Positions 11,918 to 22,684 are shown, numbered from the stretch's first letter. The stretch: 64,000 nucleotides of DNA from Flaccisagitta enflata (GCA_965153355.1 OZ231127.1:8804001-8868000); one strand, 5' to 3'. Notes: generated by a model from the letters alone, not told the origin. Made by a program: numbers and translations.

Positions 11918-12089
11918 ACAACCCGTTATGTCGGTCGGTCCATTATTCTGTCGGTTGGTCAGTCCGTAACACTTTGCTTTTTTTGGCCTTTTTTGCGTTT
12001 TTTAGCAAAATGCTTGGTTGGTCTTTTTTATCACTGCTCCTGCACACCCACACGCAACTTCGGTACCTGTGTATCCGGCCTTGTTTTTT
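11918..12089 (+). mobile_element. HINE-like repeat, 5' hairpin missing
   Basis: The copy begins at ACAACCCGTTATGTCGG, just after the position of the hairpin, and continues through the GGTTGGTC core. It ends with a third arm CACACGCAACTTCGG and GTGTATCCGGCCTTGTTTTT. Confidence 0.75.
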
Positions 12090-12179
12090 ACCCTATTCAA
12101 ATGATACGCGTCCTCCTTCCTATGTGTTTTCTTACTTGTGTTCATACACTTGCCTACTTTTCGCAAGGACAATAACTAC

Positions 12180-12570
12180 CCATCTCGTTCCGGTCTACAT
12201 CCTCAGTGGTATTTAGTCACACCCCCATTTACCCATTTACACATCTCATTTCGGTCTACATCCTGGGGTATTAGGTCCCACCCCCTATCTACTTTTTTCA
12301 TTTTGTTTTACATCATCAGTGGTACTTAGTCCCATCCCCTATCTACCTATCTCATTCCGGTCTACATCCTCAGTGGTATTAGTCCCACCCCCTATCTACC
12401 TATCTCATTCCTATCTACATCCTCAGTGGTATTTAGTCCCACCTCCTTTCTACCTATCTCATTCCGATCTACATCCTCAGTGGTATTTAGTCCCACCCCC
12501 TATCTACCTATCTCATTCCGATCTACATCCTCAGTGGTATTTAGTCCCACCCCCATATACCCATAATCCC
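12180..12570. repeat. 54-bp minisatellite
   Basis: About seven imperfect tandem copies of a 54-bp unit contain TACATCCTCAGTGGTATT, then TAGTCCCACCCCC, then TATCTACCTATCTCATTCC. Because 54 is a multiple of three, a repetitive open frame (12319-12750) runs through it, but there is no other evidence of coding. Confidence 0.9.
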
Positions 12571-13114
12571 TATTTTCCTCTGTTTTGCAAAGTCAACCAA
12601 CCTTTTGCGAGGCTTCGTTGCCTTTCTCTTGCCAACCTCGGCGACCTACGCGTCTATTTCAAATCTCTTTCACCTGTGACGAAGATTCCAAAACTTTCTT
12701 TCTCTCTCTCTCTCTCTCTCTCTTCCTTCACTCACATACCGAAGGAATAGACTGAGAGACTCCATGGTATACTTACAACGGACTAGGAAGTCATTAGAGA
12801 ATCTTGGCGACCTTGTCGCCTCCAAGTTTTTGCCGACTTTCCCGAACAAAAGAAATTTTTTGTTTCTCCTTGCCATTTATTTGTCTGCCTATGCAAAAAC
12901 AAAGATGTCCTCATCATGTAAGGACACAAGCAGATCCGATCATTACACTGCGGCGCATGAAAAAGAAGACAGTTTTCAGACCATTCCTTGGCCAATGACA
13001 TGTTATCACTTCTGCTTCAGTTCCAGTCCCACTGACTCAGTGAGGTTGAAATCAACAAAGAAAATTTAGCAAAGGTTTGACATTGTATTGAGAACCAAAA
13101 ATGAGATGAATCTA
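12571..13114. other. Mixed single-copy DNA with a (CT)n tract
   Basis: A CT tract lies at 12699-12723. The local GGCGACC motifs (about 12650 and 12810) are not part of a clear repeat. Several 60-100-residue frames overlap on both strands, and none looks like a known protein. Confidence 0.4.
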
Positions 13115-13462
13115 CCGTATTTCTTGCATTTATCGCCCCCCCCTCTAATTAGCCCCCCCCCTTTTTCATGAAAGAATGAGCTGATAATGAGGGTGATTAA
13201 ATGAAAAAAAAATCATAGAAGATTCATAGGTAATTAGGTTTTTTAGCAAAAAACATATGAGAATACGATGCAATACAACAAAATGTTCTTTTTTTTTTAA
13301 GTGATTTTTTGGATGGAATTGGAAAAAAATTGTCAAAAAGTGTATATTTTATAAAACAATGTTTATGCATAAGTGAATAAGGGGCGCTAATTGCAGGTTC
13401 AAAATAGCAAGGTTTTTTTTCAATTTCAAAAGCGCCCGGGGCGCTAATTACAAGAAATACGG
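13115..13462. mobile_element. 348-bp TA-flanked MITE
   Basis: The left end CCGTATTTCTTGCATTTATCG and the right end, reversed, CCGTATTTCTTGTAATTAGCG form terminal inverted repeats followed by CGCCCC-rich segments. TA flanks both ends (13113-13114 and 13463-13464). There is no ORF. Confidence 0.75.
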
Positions 13463-14832
13463 TAATTGGAAAAAGACATTGTCAATAGTAAACAGAAACG
13501 CCTTGAGCTTGAAGAATGTGGTTTGTGGCATTTGGTAAAAAATCTCACTGATTTCTACTGGGTTCTCTTTTTAATTTTTGGTAGAGTTATTGCTCTAAGA
13601 GCTTGTCTATGACCTAGATTGTCTATGACCTAGATTCAGTGGAGCGCCGCTCGAGCGCACCTGCTATTACCCTGCAATCAAAAGCAACTGTTACCAGCAA
13701 AACCTTTATGGTGCTTAAAGTTTGCATTTTGAAAAATTCGAACTGGTTCTGTCTGAAAGCACATCACTTACCATTTTTTCATGCAAAATTTCATAGCAGT
13801 GGCTCTAGCGGTTTAGCTTCCACATGGTTTTGAGTGAAGATGTGATTTACCCCTTGTGAGGTTTAAAGAAATATTGATAAAGTGACACATGTAGCTTTAA
13901 ATCAATGTTATTTTATTAAAAATCAATCAAGAATAACCAGCTTGGTCTTAAAAGTGAGATATTAGTCTCAGCTTACGCATTTCTAAGAGAAATATACCAA
14001 AATACTGAAATTCATTGGGCCATTCCAATTCTTTCCTTTGATTTTTTCTGTTTGAGAAGGTTTTGTGTCACATCACCAGTCATTGAAGACCATAGTCTCC
14101 ACAGAAATGGCAAAAAATCAAAGATAATGCAACAGAAGGGTCAATTACCCTCAATTATGAACAATCAGAGGGTTTTTAATCAATTAATATGAAAATTACA
14201 AGGGTATACTCATGTAAACTTGCTTAAAAACATAATTTTTGAGCAAAAAGCAACTATTGGAATTATGAAAATATATCAATTAGGAAAGTAGGGGTAGGTG
14301 TCAGAAATGTGAAGCGTAACATTCAATCAATTCATTTCATTTCTTAATTCTTTTAGAAAACTAGAAAGATTTCAGAAAACGTGTTTTAAGATTTTGAACT
14401 GAATGCATTTACTAATTCTTAATGATTTAGACCATATATCAGAAAAAAATGGTATTTTTTCAATGTAATTTCTGATGTTTTGTCTTTGAAGTCTAATAAA
14501 TCTAAACAAATTAACCAAAAATGTTCTACTTGGTGGCGTTCACTTTAAATGCTCATAAATGCTCATCTTCATTTTTGAAGTATTTGACAACAGAGAATCA
14601 AAAACAATGCAACTCTCGTGTCGACTTCAGAATACAGATCTTGTGTCCCGTTGGAAGCATTGGGAGGACAAACGAGCTAACCCGTTTCAATCAGAATGCT
14701 TCCACCAAACGCAAACGCACACGCCGCATTTTAAAATCAGAATTTCCCCCAACAAAATTATCCTTCTTTAATAGCTTTTTAACAAGCCTCGAGGTTGTAA
14801 AAAAGTTAATATAAATCGCAAAATGGAGTACA
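13463..14832. other. AT-rich single-copy DNA
   Basis: I see no gene, tandem repeat or inverted repeat. A direct duplication of TTGTCTATGACCTAGA lies near 13604-13635. ORFs of 60-97 residues are no longer than expected by chance. Confidence 0.5.
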
Positions 14833-15342
14833 TTGGCTTTGGTCTTTTCCATCCCACCTTGTTATCACTGCTGCGGGGCGACAGTTGACAGGCGGAAAAT
14901 ACGTCGAGATGACGATGGATGCAGCAGCTGCAGCAGCGGCGGCGGCGGCAGTGGCTGTGGAAACAGCGGCGGCTGTGGCGGTGGAGACGGCGGTCGGGAC
15001 GGGGAGCTGAAGGCGCAGAGAGATGAGTCTCTCTCTCAGCCGCCTCGATCTCATCGTCATTTACATAATCGTAATCCCACTTCTTCTTTTTTATCGCCAT
15101 TTCAAAGGATGATGATTTTGGCAGAAATCCCCCCGCCGGATGCCAGATATGTTGTGTGGGCCGAATTTTCCCGATTTGCCAATATCAATGTATATTCAAG
15201 GATGGAAAAACCACAGGCTGAGAAAGAATCAGAGAGACTGAGAGAGTTGCCTGATTTACCTCTTGAGCGAGAAAATTTTTTCTGGAAGAAAATTGTTCAG
15301 ATTAATCTTGGTGAATTTGAGGATATTAGTGCAAAGAGCTAA
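14833..15342 (+). CDS. Candidate ORF or exon, doubtful
   Basis: This is an open frame of 169 codons. The middle (about residues 30-58) is Gly/Cys/Ser-rich because of a GC-rich GCA/GGC trinucleotide stretch near 14922-15000. The C-terminal 70 residues have mixed, protein-like composition with charged residues. I recognise no domain. The minus strand is also open here (14768-15100, starting MAIKKKKWDYDY), so the open frames may simply reflect the GC-rich tract. If a host exon exists in the window, this is the best candidate, but the support is weak. Confidence 0.18.
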   Translation: MALVFSIPPCYHCCGATVDRRKIRRDDDGCSSCSSGGGGSGCGNSGGCGGGDGGRDGELKAQRDESLSQPPRSHRHLHNRNPTSSFLSPFQRMMILAEIPPPDARYVVWAEFSRFANINVYSRMEKPQAEKESERLRELPDLPLERENFFWKKIVQINLGEFEDISAKS

Positions 15343-16540
15343 ATGTATGCAACTCTAGGTGCTTTATGTGGAGATTTTTAAAAAGAATTTAAGTTTTTTT
15401 TCCCATTTCCAACCATTGCTACGTGTTTGCATTTAGAAATGCCATCTCATTCATGTGACTTATGGATGTCATTTTAGTGCCTATGTGCTTTTTATCATTT
15501 GTTTTTTTGAGAAGTGGCAGTTGCTGAGACTTCATCCTTACTTCAACTTTTTGCATTGCTTTACTCAAATATTCAAAAAAGGAGATTCAAAAGACCATTC
15601 AGCGCTGTTCATAATTGTATCGTTTTGCGCTGCTTACTCAAAAATGCCTTTCATATTCAATATGTTTTCTGAGGGCAAATATCAAGGTCATGAGATCAGG
15701 TGACCTCTCGAGATAAAGATGTTTTGGCAGCATTTAAAGGAATCTAATATAATCTTATAGCAAAAGTTTGAATAATTCCTTAGATTTGTCCTTCCGGACC
15801 TCTCCCATTGGTTCAGAGGCTTTTATCATCCTCCTTACATCAAAGAAGATTAATGTTAATCCTCTTTTATGGGTGCATGGTTTCAGTTCAGAATGTTTGA
15901 TATGTTACATGACAGCTTGCATCAGAAATCAGCGCTGCATCAATCGCATCGCTCCGCTCTCTCGCTGCCATGTTGAAAATTCATGGCGTTAGCAGCGTTT
16001 AGAGGGCTCTGTTGCATCAGCGCTGTTCTTCCACACATGTCACCAGGCTTAGAAAGCGATATTGACTGAGCAGTTTCTGTTTAGCGCTAAAGATTGCATG
16101 CAGGTTGCAGCCATCAAATGATTTTCTCAGCGCTAACAAGCTGACGGTACTGAATTTAATCACAACGCTGAATTCAATGCGCTTTGATGTTGTACAAAAT
16201 ACAAAATTCATGACACAACTATCAAGACATGGGAATGTATTCTCTACTACGGGTAGTAAGTAAATCCGTTTTACATAATCTCCTGCAGCATAAACAAATT
16301 TGCCTTTTCACTCTCGTGGTTATATCGCCAGTCCTTTCCCTCACAATCTGTTTGGTTGTAGGCTTTATACATAAATTCATTAGGCATTGTTCCAGTTCCC
16401 ATAACGGCTGCGGTCATTGAAATTTGCAATAAACAAACATGTCTTTAACCAACCATTTACATGGGAAGGAATTATGCAACTAAAACCCGCGGTAACCTAT
16501 TCTATGAGCCCATCTCTCTTTTAGCCACTCTTCAGTGAGG
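15343..16540. other. Single-copy DNA rich in CAGCGCTG octamers
   Basis: No gene is seen. The 8-bp palindrome CAGCGCTG occurs at 15600, 15930 and 16018, with near matches at 16082 (AGCGCTAA) and 16129 (CAGCGCTA). A similar cluster lies at 39888-40366. Confidence 0.5.
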
Positions 16541-17250
16541 GATTATGCAGAAAAGGGCTCCGTTTGTCTACCTAGAAAGGAAGAGACATCGCGGCAAATC
16601 AAGAGAGAGGCAAGGAGGAATAGAGAGGGAAAGAGTAGAGCAAGAGAACATACATGCATATCATAAATGCCGACATCAGTGGCCTGATTGTAAACAGCTT
16701 GTTCTGTACGAAGGTACAGACAGCTTTCGCTCCACCATATTTTAACGCCTCTCTCTCTCTCTCTCTCTCTCTTTGTCTCCCGGGCCGAGCACGTCCGCAC
16801 CAGCAGCTCCTCCGCGTCCATCCAAATGTTTATGGATTTCCTAGTTTTTGAATAATTCAGGAAAAGGCGAAAGAAAGACGGCAAAAAGGAGGAATATTGT
16901 CTGTTTTTTCGTCGTTTTTCTGCCCTTTTTTAGGCCCAAGGATTTCTCACCGATTTCTGCCTTGACTCGGGTTTGTTTCCAAACTTTTGCGGCCTCTTCA
17001 ATTTCGATCCGCGCACCGCAACAGATTTTCATTTTTTTTCTTCTCGGTTGCTTAATATATTACAATTTGCGCCATCGGCTCCTTGATACTCTCTCTCTCT
17101 CTCTCTCTCTCTCTTACTTTATTGTGACATCCTTCCTTTCTTCCTTCCTTCTTTCTCCCAAACGTTGCCGCTCTCAAAAGCCGTCTTTCGTGTTTCGCGC
17201 CGCGCCTGATAAAAAAGCGCCGCGATCCACTCCCAAAGAGGCGCTGTTAT
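16541..17250. other. Mixed DNA with two (CT)n tracts
   Basis: CT tracts occur at 16749-16772 and 17090-17114, with scattered GA-rich segments near 16590-16640. An open frame at 16848-17348 is built from low-complexity DNA at its 3' half and shows no domain. Confidence 0.5.
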
Positions 17251-17450
17251 CACCTTCATTTTCGTCATCATCGTCACTATCATCGCCGTCGTCGTCGCCA
17301 TCATCATCATCATCATTCTTATCATCATCGTCATCATTTTGGTCATGATCGCCGTCATGGTAGTCATCGTCTCAGTGGTTATTGTCATTGATATCATAAT
17401 TGGAATTGTCTTTATCATAATCAACGTTGTGATTTTCATCATAAAATGTA
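17251..17450. repeat. Degenerate (TCA/TCG)n trinucleotide tract
   Basis: ATC, GTC and CGT trinucleotides dominate about 200 bp. Met/Thr/Ile-rich and Val/Ile-rich frames on the two strands come from the repeat. Confidence 0.85.
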
Positions 17451-17684
17451 TGCCTAGTCATCTTTGTGACCATCATTGCTGTAATGATTCTTTCAAGTCC
17501 TTGTCATTGTTATGTTACTGTCATCTCTTTCTTGCTTGTTGCCAACCAAGTCATTATCGTCATTGTCTTAGTCACCTCGTAATTCTAGTGGTGGCATCCC
17601 GCCTATAACAATTAAAAATCCTTTGACCCTTCAATGTTAGATTTCTTAGTCTTAGATTCGCTATGATAGAATTCGACTTAGAAC
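17451..17684. other. Single-copy DNA, nothing recognised
   Basis: No gene or clear repeat is visible before the A-run that begins near 17685. Confidence 0.4.
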
Positions 17685-17870
17685 CAAAAAAAAAAAAAAA
17701 GAAGCCAGATACAGGGGAGCAGGAGCAGTGAAAGAGGTTACAAAAACATGTTGGCAGAGGCAGTGAGGCCAAAAAGCTCAGAAATGCCAAAAAATAACCT
17801 TGGGATGGACCAAGGGGTGGACGAAGCAAAGGACCAACAGACCAACAGACCAACAGACCAACGGATAGAC
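17685..17870 (-). mobile_element. Degenerate HINE-like repeat
   Basis: In reverse orientation it has GCCAGATACAGGGGAGCAGG (compare GGCCGGATACACGG), GGCAGAGGCAGTGAGGCC and a tandem GACCAACA core near 17830-17862. The hairpin ends are not preserved. Confidence 0.45.
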
Positions 17871-17929
17871 TGACAATAGAGGGTTTAAAATATCACAGCA
17901 TGCAACATAATAGGACCAATCCAGAGTTT

Positions 17930-18090
17930 TGGCTGGTTGGTCAATCAGTCTATTGCTTGGTTAGTTGGTAACTTACTACCGCTCCAAATCAATCAGCTAC
18001 CTAGTGTACTTTTTAGGTGCGCCAACGCACCTCTATAACTGATCGTGTCCGTTGGTCTGTCTGTTGGTCCGTCGGTCACGCAAACCTTTG
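17930..18090 (+). mobile_element. HINE-like 5' fragments
   Basis: About 18013-18090 begins with the hairpin AGGTGCG-CCA-ACGCACCT, then CTATAAC and a GTCCGTTGGTCTGTC core. The stem differs from other copies at the paired third and fourth positions, yet both strands of the stem match. A weaker GGTTGGTCAATCAGTC core lies just upstream (17935-17975). No 3' end was found. Confidence 0.65.
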
Positions 18091-18564
18091 ACGATCCACA
18101 CGGGGCCCCTATTGGCCTACTTCCATATAATAACGTAATCCATATCCAAATAATTACGGAATCCAATATGATCTGATTCCGGTATCTTTTGGTCTGTTTA
18201 AGAACACTATTTTGATCTTATTTTGAACTAATACCCATTATGGAGGAAAATTTAGTGATCTCCAGCGGCGACGTGATCTTCATCTTCAACATCAACGAAA
18301 TCGTCATCGTAACTCTCATCGTCTTCGCGGCATCGGTTTGCCGATGTTGAGAATGACAAATGTAAAAACCTTGGCTCTTTTTTTGTCATTTTTGAATGAA
18401 TATTAGATTTCTGACACTCTTTATTCTGTATGCACAGACACCGGCAAATAACTGGATTTTTTCGCTGGTAAAATGCTTTTTACGAGACAAAAACGACATC
18501 TCATAAATGTGTTTACACCCGGAGAAGTATATGACTGAATGCAAATTCCACTTTAAAGCTCGGG

Positions 18565-18568
<4 letters not shown>
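18091..18568. other. Single-copy DNA with a GAT-rich patch
   Basis: A patch at 18275-18335 reads as an acidic Asp/Glu peptide on the minus strand ending in a stop. It is most simply a degenerate ATC trinucleotide tract like the one at 17251-17450. No gene is supported. Confidence 0.4.

Positions 18569-18601
<33 letters not shown>
18569..18601. repeat. (CT)n microsatellite
   Basis: A perfect CT run of about 33 bp. Confidence 0.95.
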
Positions 18602-18605
<4 letters not shown>

Positions 18606-18920
18606 AAGGCACACATTGTGTGGCGGAATTCACGCGAAGTGTTTGATTCTCCCTCTTCCGCTTTCTCTGTCATTGTTTATGATAATTTGTTTCGTTTGAC
18701 ATCTCCTTTGATATGTAATGTGCGACACACAAATGCAAAGCCTTACTGTTTCTTTTTTTCCGTCTCTCACTCTCTCTCTCAGTTACAAGATGCAGAATGG
18801 TGGAGTGAGACGATTATGTATCGTGGTTTTCAACGGGTGTAGAATTGTCAAGTATCGCCATTGCTCAAATTTGATTTCGCGCGCCCTGACCCAGTGCTAC
18901 GTCAAAAACGTTCTTGTAAT

Positions 18921-19050
<130 letters not shown>

Positions 19051-19375
19051 CGTTTGATTCTGTACATTACGTTGAACTTGGTACATTGAAATTGGCTTGG
19101 GCTCCTTCTAATCGACAAACCACTTCGACATAGCCGAATTGTTGAAAAGTTTTGAATACGAAAAACTTAAATCAATATCAAATCGATTTCAAATTGTTCA
19201 CTCTCGTTATTTCTCGGTAGTTTTCCAACTAGAAATCGGCTATGGGAAATTGAGACAGATACAGTGCCAATATGTCCGCACTGGTTTGTCCATCTAAGAT
19301 TATCCTCTCTCATTCTTCATTCTTTATTTTTTTTTTGTCCTAGTACACCAACATTAACAAACATGATCAATCGCT
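19051..19375. other. Single-copy DNA, nothing recognised
   Basis: No gene, tandem repeat or inverted repeat is visible. Confidence 0.5.
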
Positions 19376-20140
19376 TTTTGAGCAGCGGCTCCGAAGAGGC
19401 CGATGACCAATGCTTTCACATATGCAGAAATTTCTCCTTCTCCTTCTTCTTCTCCCTCGTACCCCCCATCCACCTCCAGGCCCATATCTCAGCCTTGAGG
19501 CCCATATCTCAGCCTTGAGGCCCAAATCCTAATCTTGAGGCTCAAATACCTGCCTCAAGGCTCAAATTTCAGCCTTGAGGCCAAAATCCCTTTTTGGGCA
19601 GTGGCCCCAAAGGGGACGAAGTCCTCTAGAACACAGGGGACTTTTGTTCTTTTGTACGTTTGTTCGTCCCCCCCACAGACCCCTCACGCCTGAAATCTGC
19701 TCTCTCTGGGCTGCAATGTGCCCTCTTAGGGCTGAAATCTACCCTCTCAGGCCTGAAATCTGACCTCTAAGGCCTTGAATCTGCCTTCTCAGGCCTTGAA
19801 TCTACCCTCTCAGGCCTTGAATCTGTTGAATCAATGGGTATAGCTGACCACATATTGCCCTTGGGCGACCTGTTCTAGCCCATATCCCAGCCTTAAGGGA
19901 TGTGGGCCTCAAGACTGGGATTTGGGCCTTAAGGCTGAGCTATGGGCCTCGAGGCTGAGATATGGGCCTGGAGGTTTGTGGGGTTGCACAAGAGAAGAGG
20001 CAGGGGGAGAAGGAGAAATTTCTGCATATGTCACTGGCCCCTTTGGGGCCGCTGCCCTGCTCCCTTCCTCAACTACAATCATAACCTTCTGAAGCAGGGC
20101 ACGGCTACCGCTGACAATCTAACGCTTTTGCGACCATTAC
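19376..20140. mobile_element. Palindromic minisatellite element, copy 1
   Basis: Imperfect inverted ends of about 50 bp carry GCAGCGGC...GGCC, CATATGCAGAAATTTCTCC and TCTCCTTC (left 19381-19445, right 20008-20058 reversed). The interior is a ~20-bp minisatellite (GCCTTGAGGCCCATATCTCA). It reads one way from 19484 and the opposite way from about 19875. Copies 2 and 3 are at 30388-30912 and 34222-34822. The tail CGCTGACAATCTAACGCTTT is shared with copy 3 and, inverted, copy 2. There is no ORF. Confidence 0.75.
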
Positions 20141-20142
20141 TA

Positions 20143-20250
20143 TTAGTTGTATGCACACAACTCTACATCCCACTATGTTAGTCGGTCCGCGTCCATCCAT
20201 TTATTTGTCAGTCGGTTGGTCGTTCACACTTTGCTTTTATGTGCATTGAG
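20143..20250 (+). mobile_element. HINE-like 5' fragment
   Basis: The hairpin AGTTGTATGCACACAACT is followed by CTACATCC and a core of GGTCCGCGTCCATCC with GTCGGTTGGTC. Then comes CACACTTTGCTTTT, and the copy stops where the next copy begins. Confidence 0.7.
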
Positions 20251-20252
20251 TC

Positions 20253-20677
20253 ATTTTTAGTTGCGTGCTATGCGACTCAGTAGCTCGCTTGGTTGGACAG
20301 TTTGTTGGTCAATCCGTCAGTTACAATTCGCTCTTTGGTGTTTTCTGTCGGTTTCAGCATCATAACTCTTGCCATTGTGTATGATTGGTCTTTTTAGATG
20401 CGTCCACGCATCTCTATAAGAGGCTTTGTCCGTCCGTTGGTTGGTCGGTTGGTTGGTTGGTCGGTCGGTCCGTGGACACGAGTCATATATGGTGAAAACT
20501 CAAGGGAATCACGCAAAATGTTAAGTCATTGCATCATGCCACATGATTGATGCAATATTGCATCATTCTTAACAAGCTAAGCAGCATGTGGACGCATCGT
20601 TGTACCCCGAGGTACTTGTTTTATCATTGCCCCAGCCCACCTGCACGCGACATAGGCAAACATGTATCCGTTCTTGT
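20253..20677 (+). mobile_element. HINE-like repeat carrying a nested HINE-like repeat
   Basis: The 5' hairpin is AGTTGCGTGCTATGCGACT. The 3' part, from CATTGCCCCAGCCCACC to the third arm GCACGCGAC and GTATCCG, lies at 20627-20677. Between them sits a complete subfamily-B copy (20390-20621). The host sequence resumes after it, so this is a nested insertion. Confidence 0.8.
20390..20621 (+). mobile_element. HINE-like repeat, subfamily B, nested
   Basis: The 5' hairpin AGATGCGTCC-ACGCATCT is followed by CTATAAGAGGCTTTGTCCG and a GGTTGGTCGGTC core. The third arm is GGACGCATC, the exact complement of the first hairpin arm. The 3' end carries a hairpin GTACC-CCGA-GGTAC and CTTGTT. The junctions on both sides fall in T-rich sequence, as expected for insertion between T residues. 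Confidence 0.85.
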
Positions 20678-20921
20678 GTCTTTTTAAAAGGTCTCATTTT
20701 CTATCTTTTCGTATATGTTTTTCTTTTTTCTTTTTTCCAGAAATGCCGCGAACTTGTCTATGCATTGGAATAACGGAAGGTTCATCTGCATTCTGCATTT
20801 TCCACACGGGGCGCTGCTGTGAGCCTGTGAGCCTCAGTGCACTTCGCGTTTATCGACCCCATGATGCATCCAATTCAACTTCTTCAAGCTGCCATCTTTT
20901 AAATTGAAACGTTTTCGGATT
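20678..20921. other. Single-copy DNA, nothing recognised
   Basis: No gene or repeat identified. Confidence 0.4.
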
Positions 20922-21189
20922 TCATTTTTAGTTGCGGACTCGCGACTCTACAAGAGGCTTTAGCCGTCTGTTGGTTTGTTGGTTGGTTGGTTGGTTAGTT
21001 GGTTGGTTGGTTGGTGAGTTGGTTGGTCCGTGACGTTTGAGTTGGAAAGTGTGAAAACGTGCATTAAAAATACCGCGGGTATGATTGCATGTGTGTGGGT
21101 GTGTGTATGTGTGTGGGGGTGGGCAGTAGGGTAGTGGTGCGCCCTGCACACCCGCCTGCGAAAATATTGTAACCCCGCGTTACTTGTCT
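20922..21189 (+). mobile_element. HINE-like repeat, subfamily B
   Basis: The 5' end is TAGTTGCGGACTCGCGACTC, then CTACAAGAGGCTTT and a GGTTGGTTGGTT core. A GTGTGTGG tract and GGGTGGGCAG lie in the middle. The 3' end has CGCCTGCGAAAATATT, then the hairpin GTAAC-CCCGC-GTTAC and TTGT. The terminal stem is compensated relative to GTGAC/GTCAC in other copies. The third arm is degenerate. Confidence 0.8.
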
Positions 21190-21268
21190 TCGTCTTATTA
21201 CAAAAGGTAAAAAGTGCTCGCTCAGGATCATTCCAAATTTCTTATTCCAAATTCCAATAAAAAAAGCA

Positions 21269-21444
21269 CAGTTGAGCCCCGCAAAAATGGAAGTCAATGG
21301 TCTTATAAATCTTATTTGTAAAATTTGATTTCTCCTAATACCACTATAAGAAATAAAAAGAAATAACATGAAGGCACAAAGGTTCTTTCTCCGTTATAGG
21401 CGGATTTCTGTTACTCTTGGATCCGGTATAGCGGGGTGTAACTG
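21269..21444. mobile_element. MITE with pogo-like ends
   Basis: The left end CAGTTGAGCCCCGC and the right end, reversed, CAGTTACACCCCGC form terminal inverted repeats. TA follows the right end, while CA precedes the left. It is about 176 bp and resembles elements at 22685-22851 and 46415-46590. Confidence 0.65.
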
Positions 21445-21689
21445 TACACTGTACAGTGTACACTTAGTGTCTATTCGTGTCCGACTCTTGTCTTTATATT
21501 CTGCTGAAGCCCGAAATAAAGTTTGTTAGGCAAAGGATATGCTACAGAAGATTATTGTCGGTTGTATCTTATGAACTACCTACTTATCATATCAGCAGTT
21601 TAAGAATCATTCCTTCGATGCCATCGTCACTGTTTTTCAGTATTCTTAACGTCTCCCTCTAGGCATTCTTCTCTTTTCACTATCCACTT
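21445..21689. other. Single-copy DNA
   Basis: A palindromic TGTACACTGTACAGTGTACA stretch sits at 21444-21463. Otherwise nothing is recognised. Confidence 0.4.
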
Positions 21690-22275
21690 TTCGCATCATG
21701 TCCTCCACTACCCATTTCCTTCATTCTTCCTCCCGCCTTAATCAATTCTTCTCATGTCACATTTGCTGTCTTGCCACAATTTCTCTTATGCCATAACTCC
21801 TCCAATTCTACTAATCCTCCAATGCCACAATTTCTCTCATGCTATTTTTTCTATTATGCCACAATTCTTCTTTTGCCACAATTTCTGTGATGCGACAACT
21901 TCTCTCATTCCAGATTCCACAATTCCTCTCGTCACAAATCCCCTTATGCCACAATTCCCCTCAACTTGAGGGCCTCAAGTGACAATTTCTCAAAAGGCAC
22001 AATTTTTCACATGCTACAATTTCTCTCATGCCACAATTCCTCTTATGCCACAATTTCTCTGATGCGACAATTTCTCTCATTCCAGATTCCACAATTCCTC
22101 TAATGCCACAATTTCTCTCATGCCACAATTCTTCTCATGCCACATTTTCTCTTATGCCACAATTACTCTAATGCCACAATTCCTCTAATGCCACAATTTC
22201 TCTCACGCCATAATACCTCTCATGCCACATCTTCTCTCATTTCGCAATCCCTCTCCCCTACACAACCTCTCTCAT
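21690..22275. repeat. ~17-bp satellite (ATGCCACAATTCCTCTA)
   Basis: More than twenty degenerate tandem copies of a ~17-bp unit built on ATGCCACAAT and TTCTCTC cover about 580 bp. Open frames in the array are incidental. Confidence 0.85.
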
Positions 22276-22684
22276 GCCACTTCTTCCCCAATTTCCCGGC
22301 TTAAAACTCTGATCATTGAAAAACCAATGGCGTCGAACTTTCACGCATCAATTCCCTCTATTCTAACTCTTGCCAGCCTTTCACAAATCAATTCTCTTAA
22401 AACTAACTCCCAACTTTACGCCTCCTCTTCGCGCCCGTTCTATTTTCCTTTTTTTCTAGCGCTGCTGTTGCTGCTTTTAGCTTCTTGCTCTTCTCTTTTA
22501 TTCTGCTTCTCTTTTCTTTTCCTCCTCTTTCCTTTTCTGTTCCTCATTCGGCTCCTCAATGTCCTTCATCTACTGGCTTTGTTCTTCTAGTATTCTGTTC
22601 TACTAGGAATTTACCAACCGATCTTTTTTTCAATTTATTTCGGACTAAAAAAACTAATATCTCCCCTTGTTTTTTTCTCTTATA
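22276..22684. other. Pyrimidine-rich single-copy DNA
   Basis: No gene is supported. Leu/Phe-rich frames at 22222-22691 come from the CT-rich strand composition. Confidence 0.45.

Noticed and set aside
12319-12750. Repetitive 143-codon frame
   Set aside because: The 54-bp minisatellite keeps frame because its period is divisible by three; no start context, homology or further exon.
18275-18335. Acidic Asp/Glu peptide ending in a stop on the minus strand
   Set aside because: It is most simply a degenerate ATC trinucleotide repeat like that at 17251-17450; no splice acceptor or upstream coding was seen.
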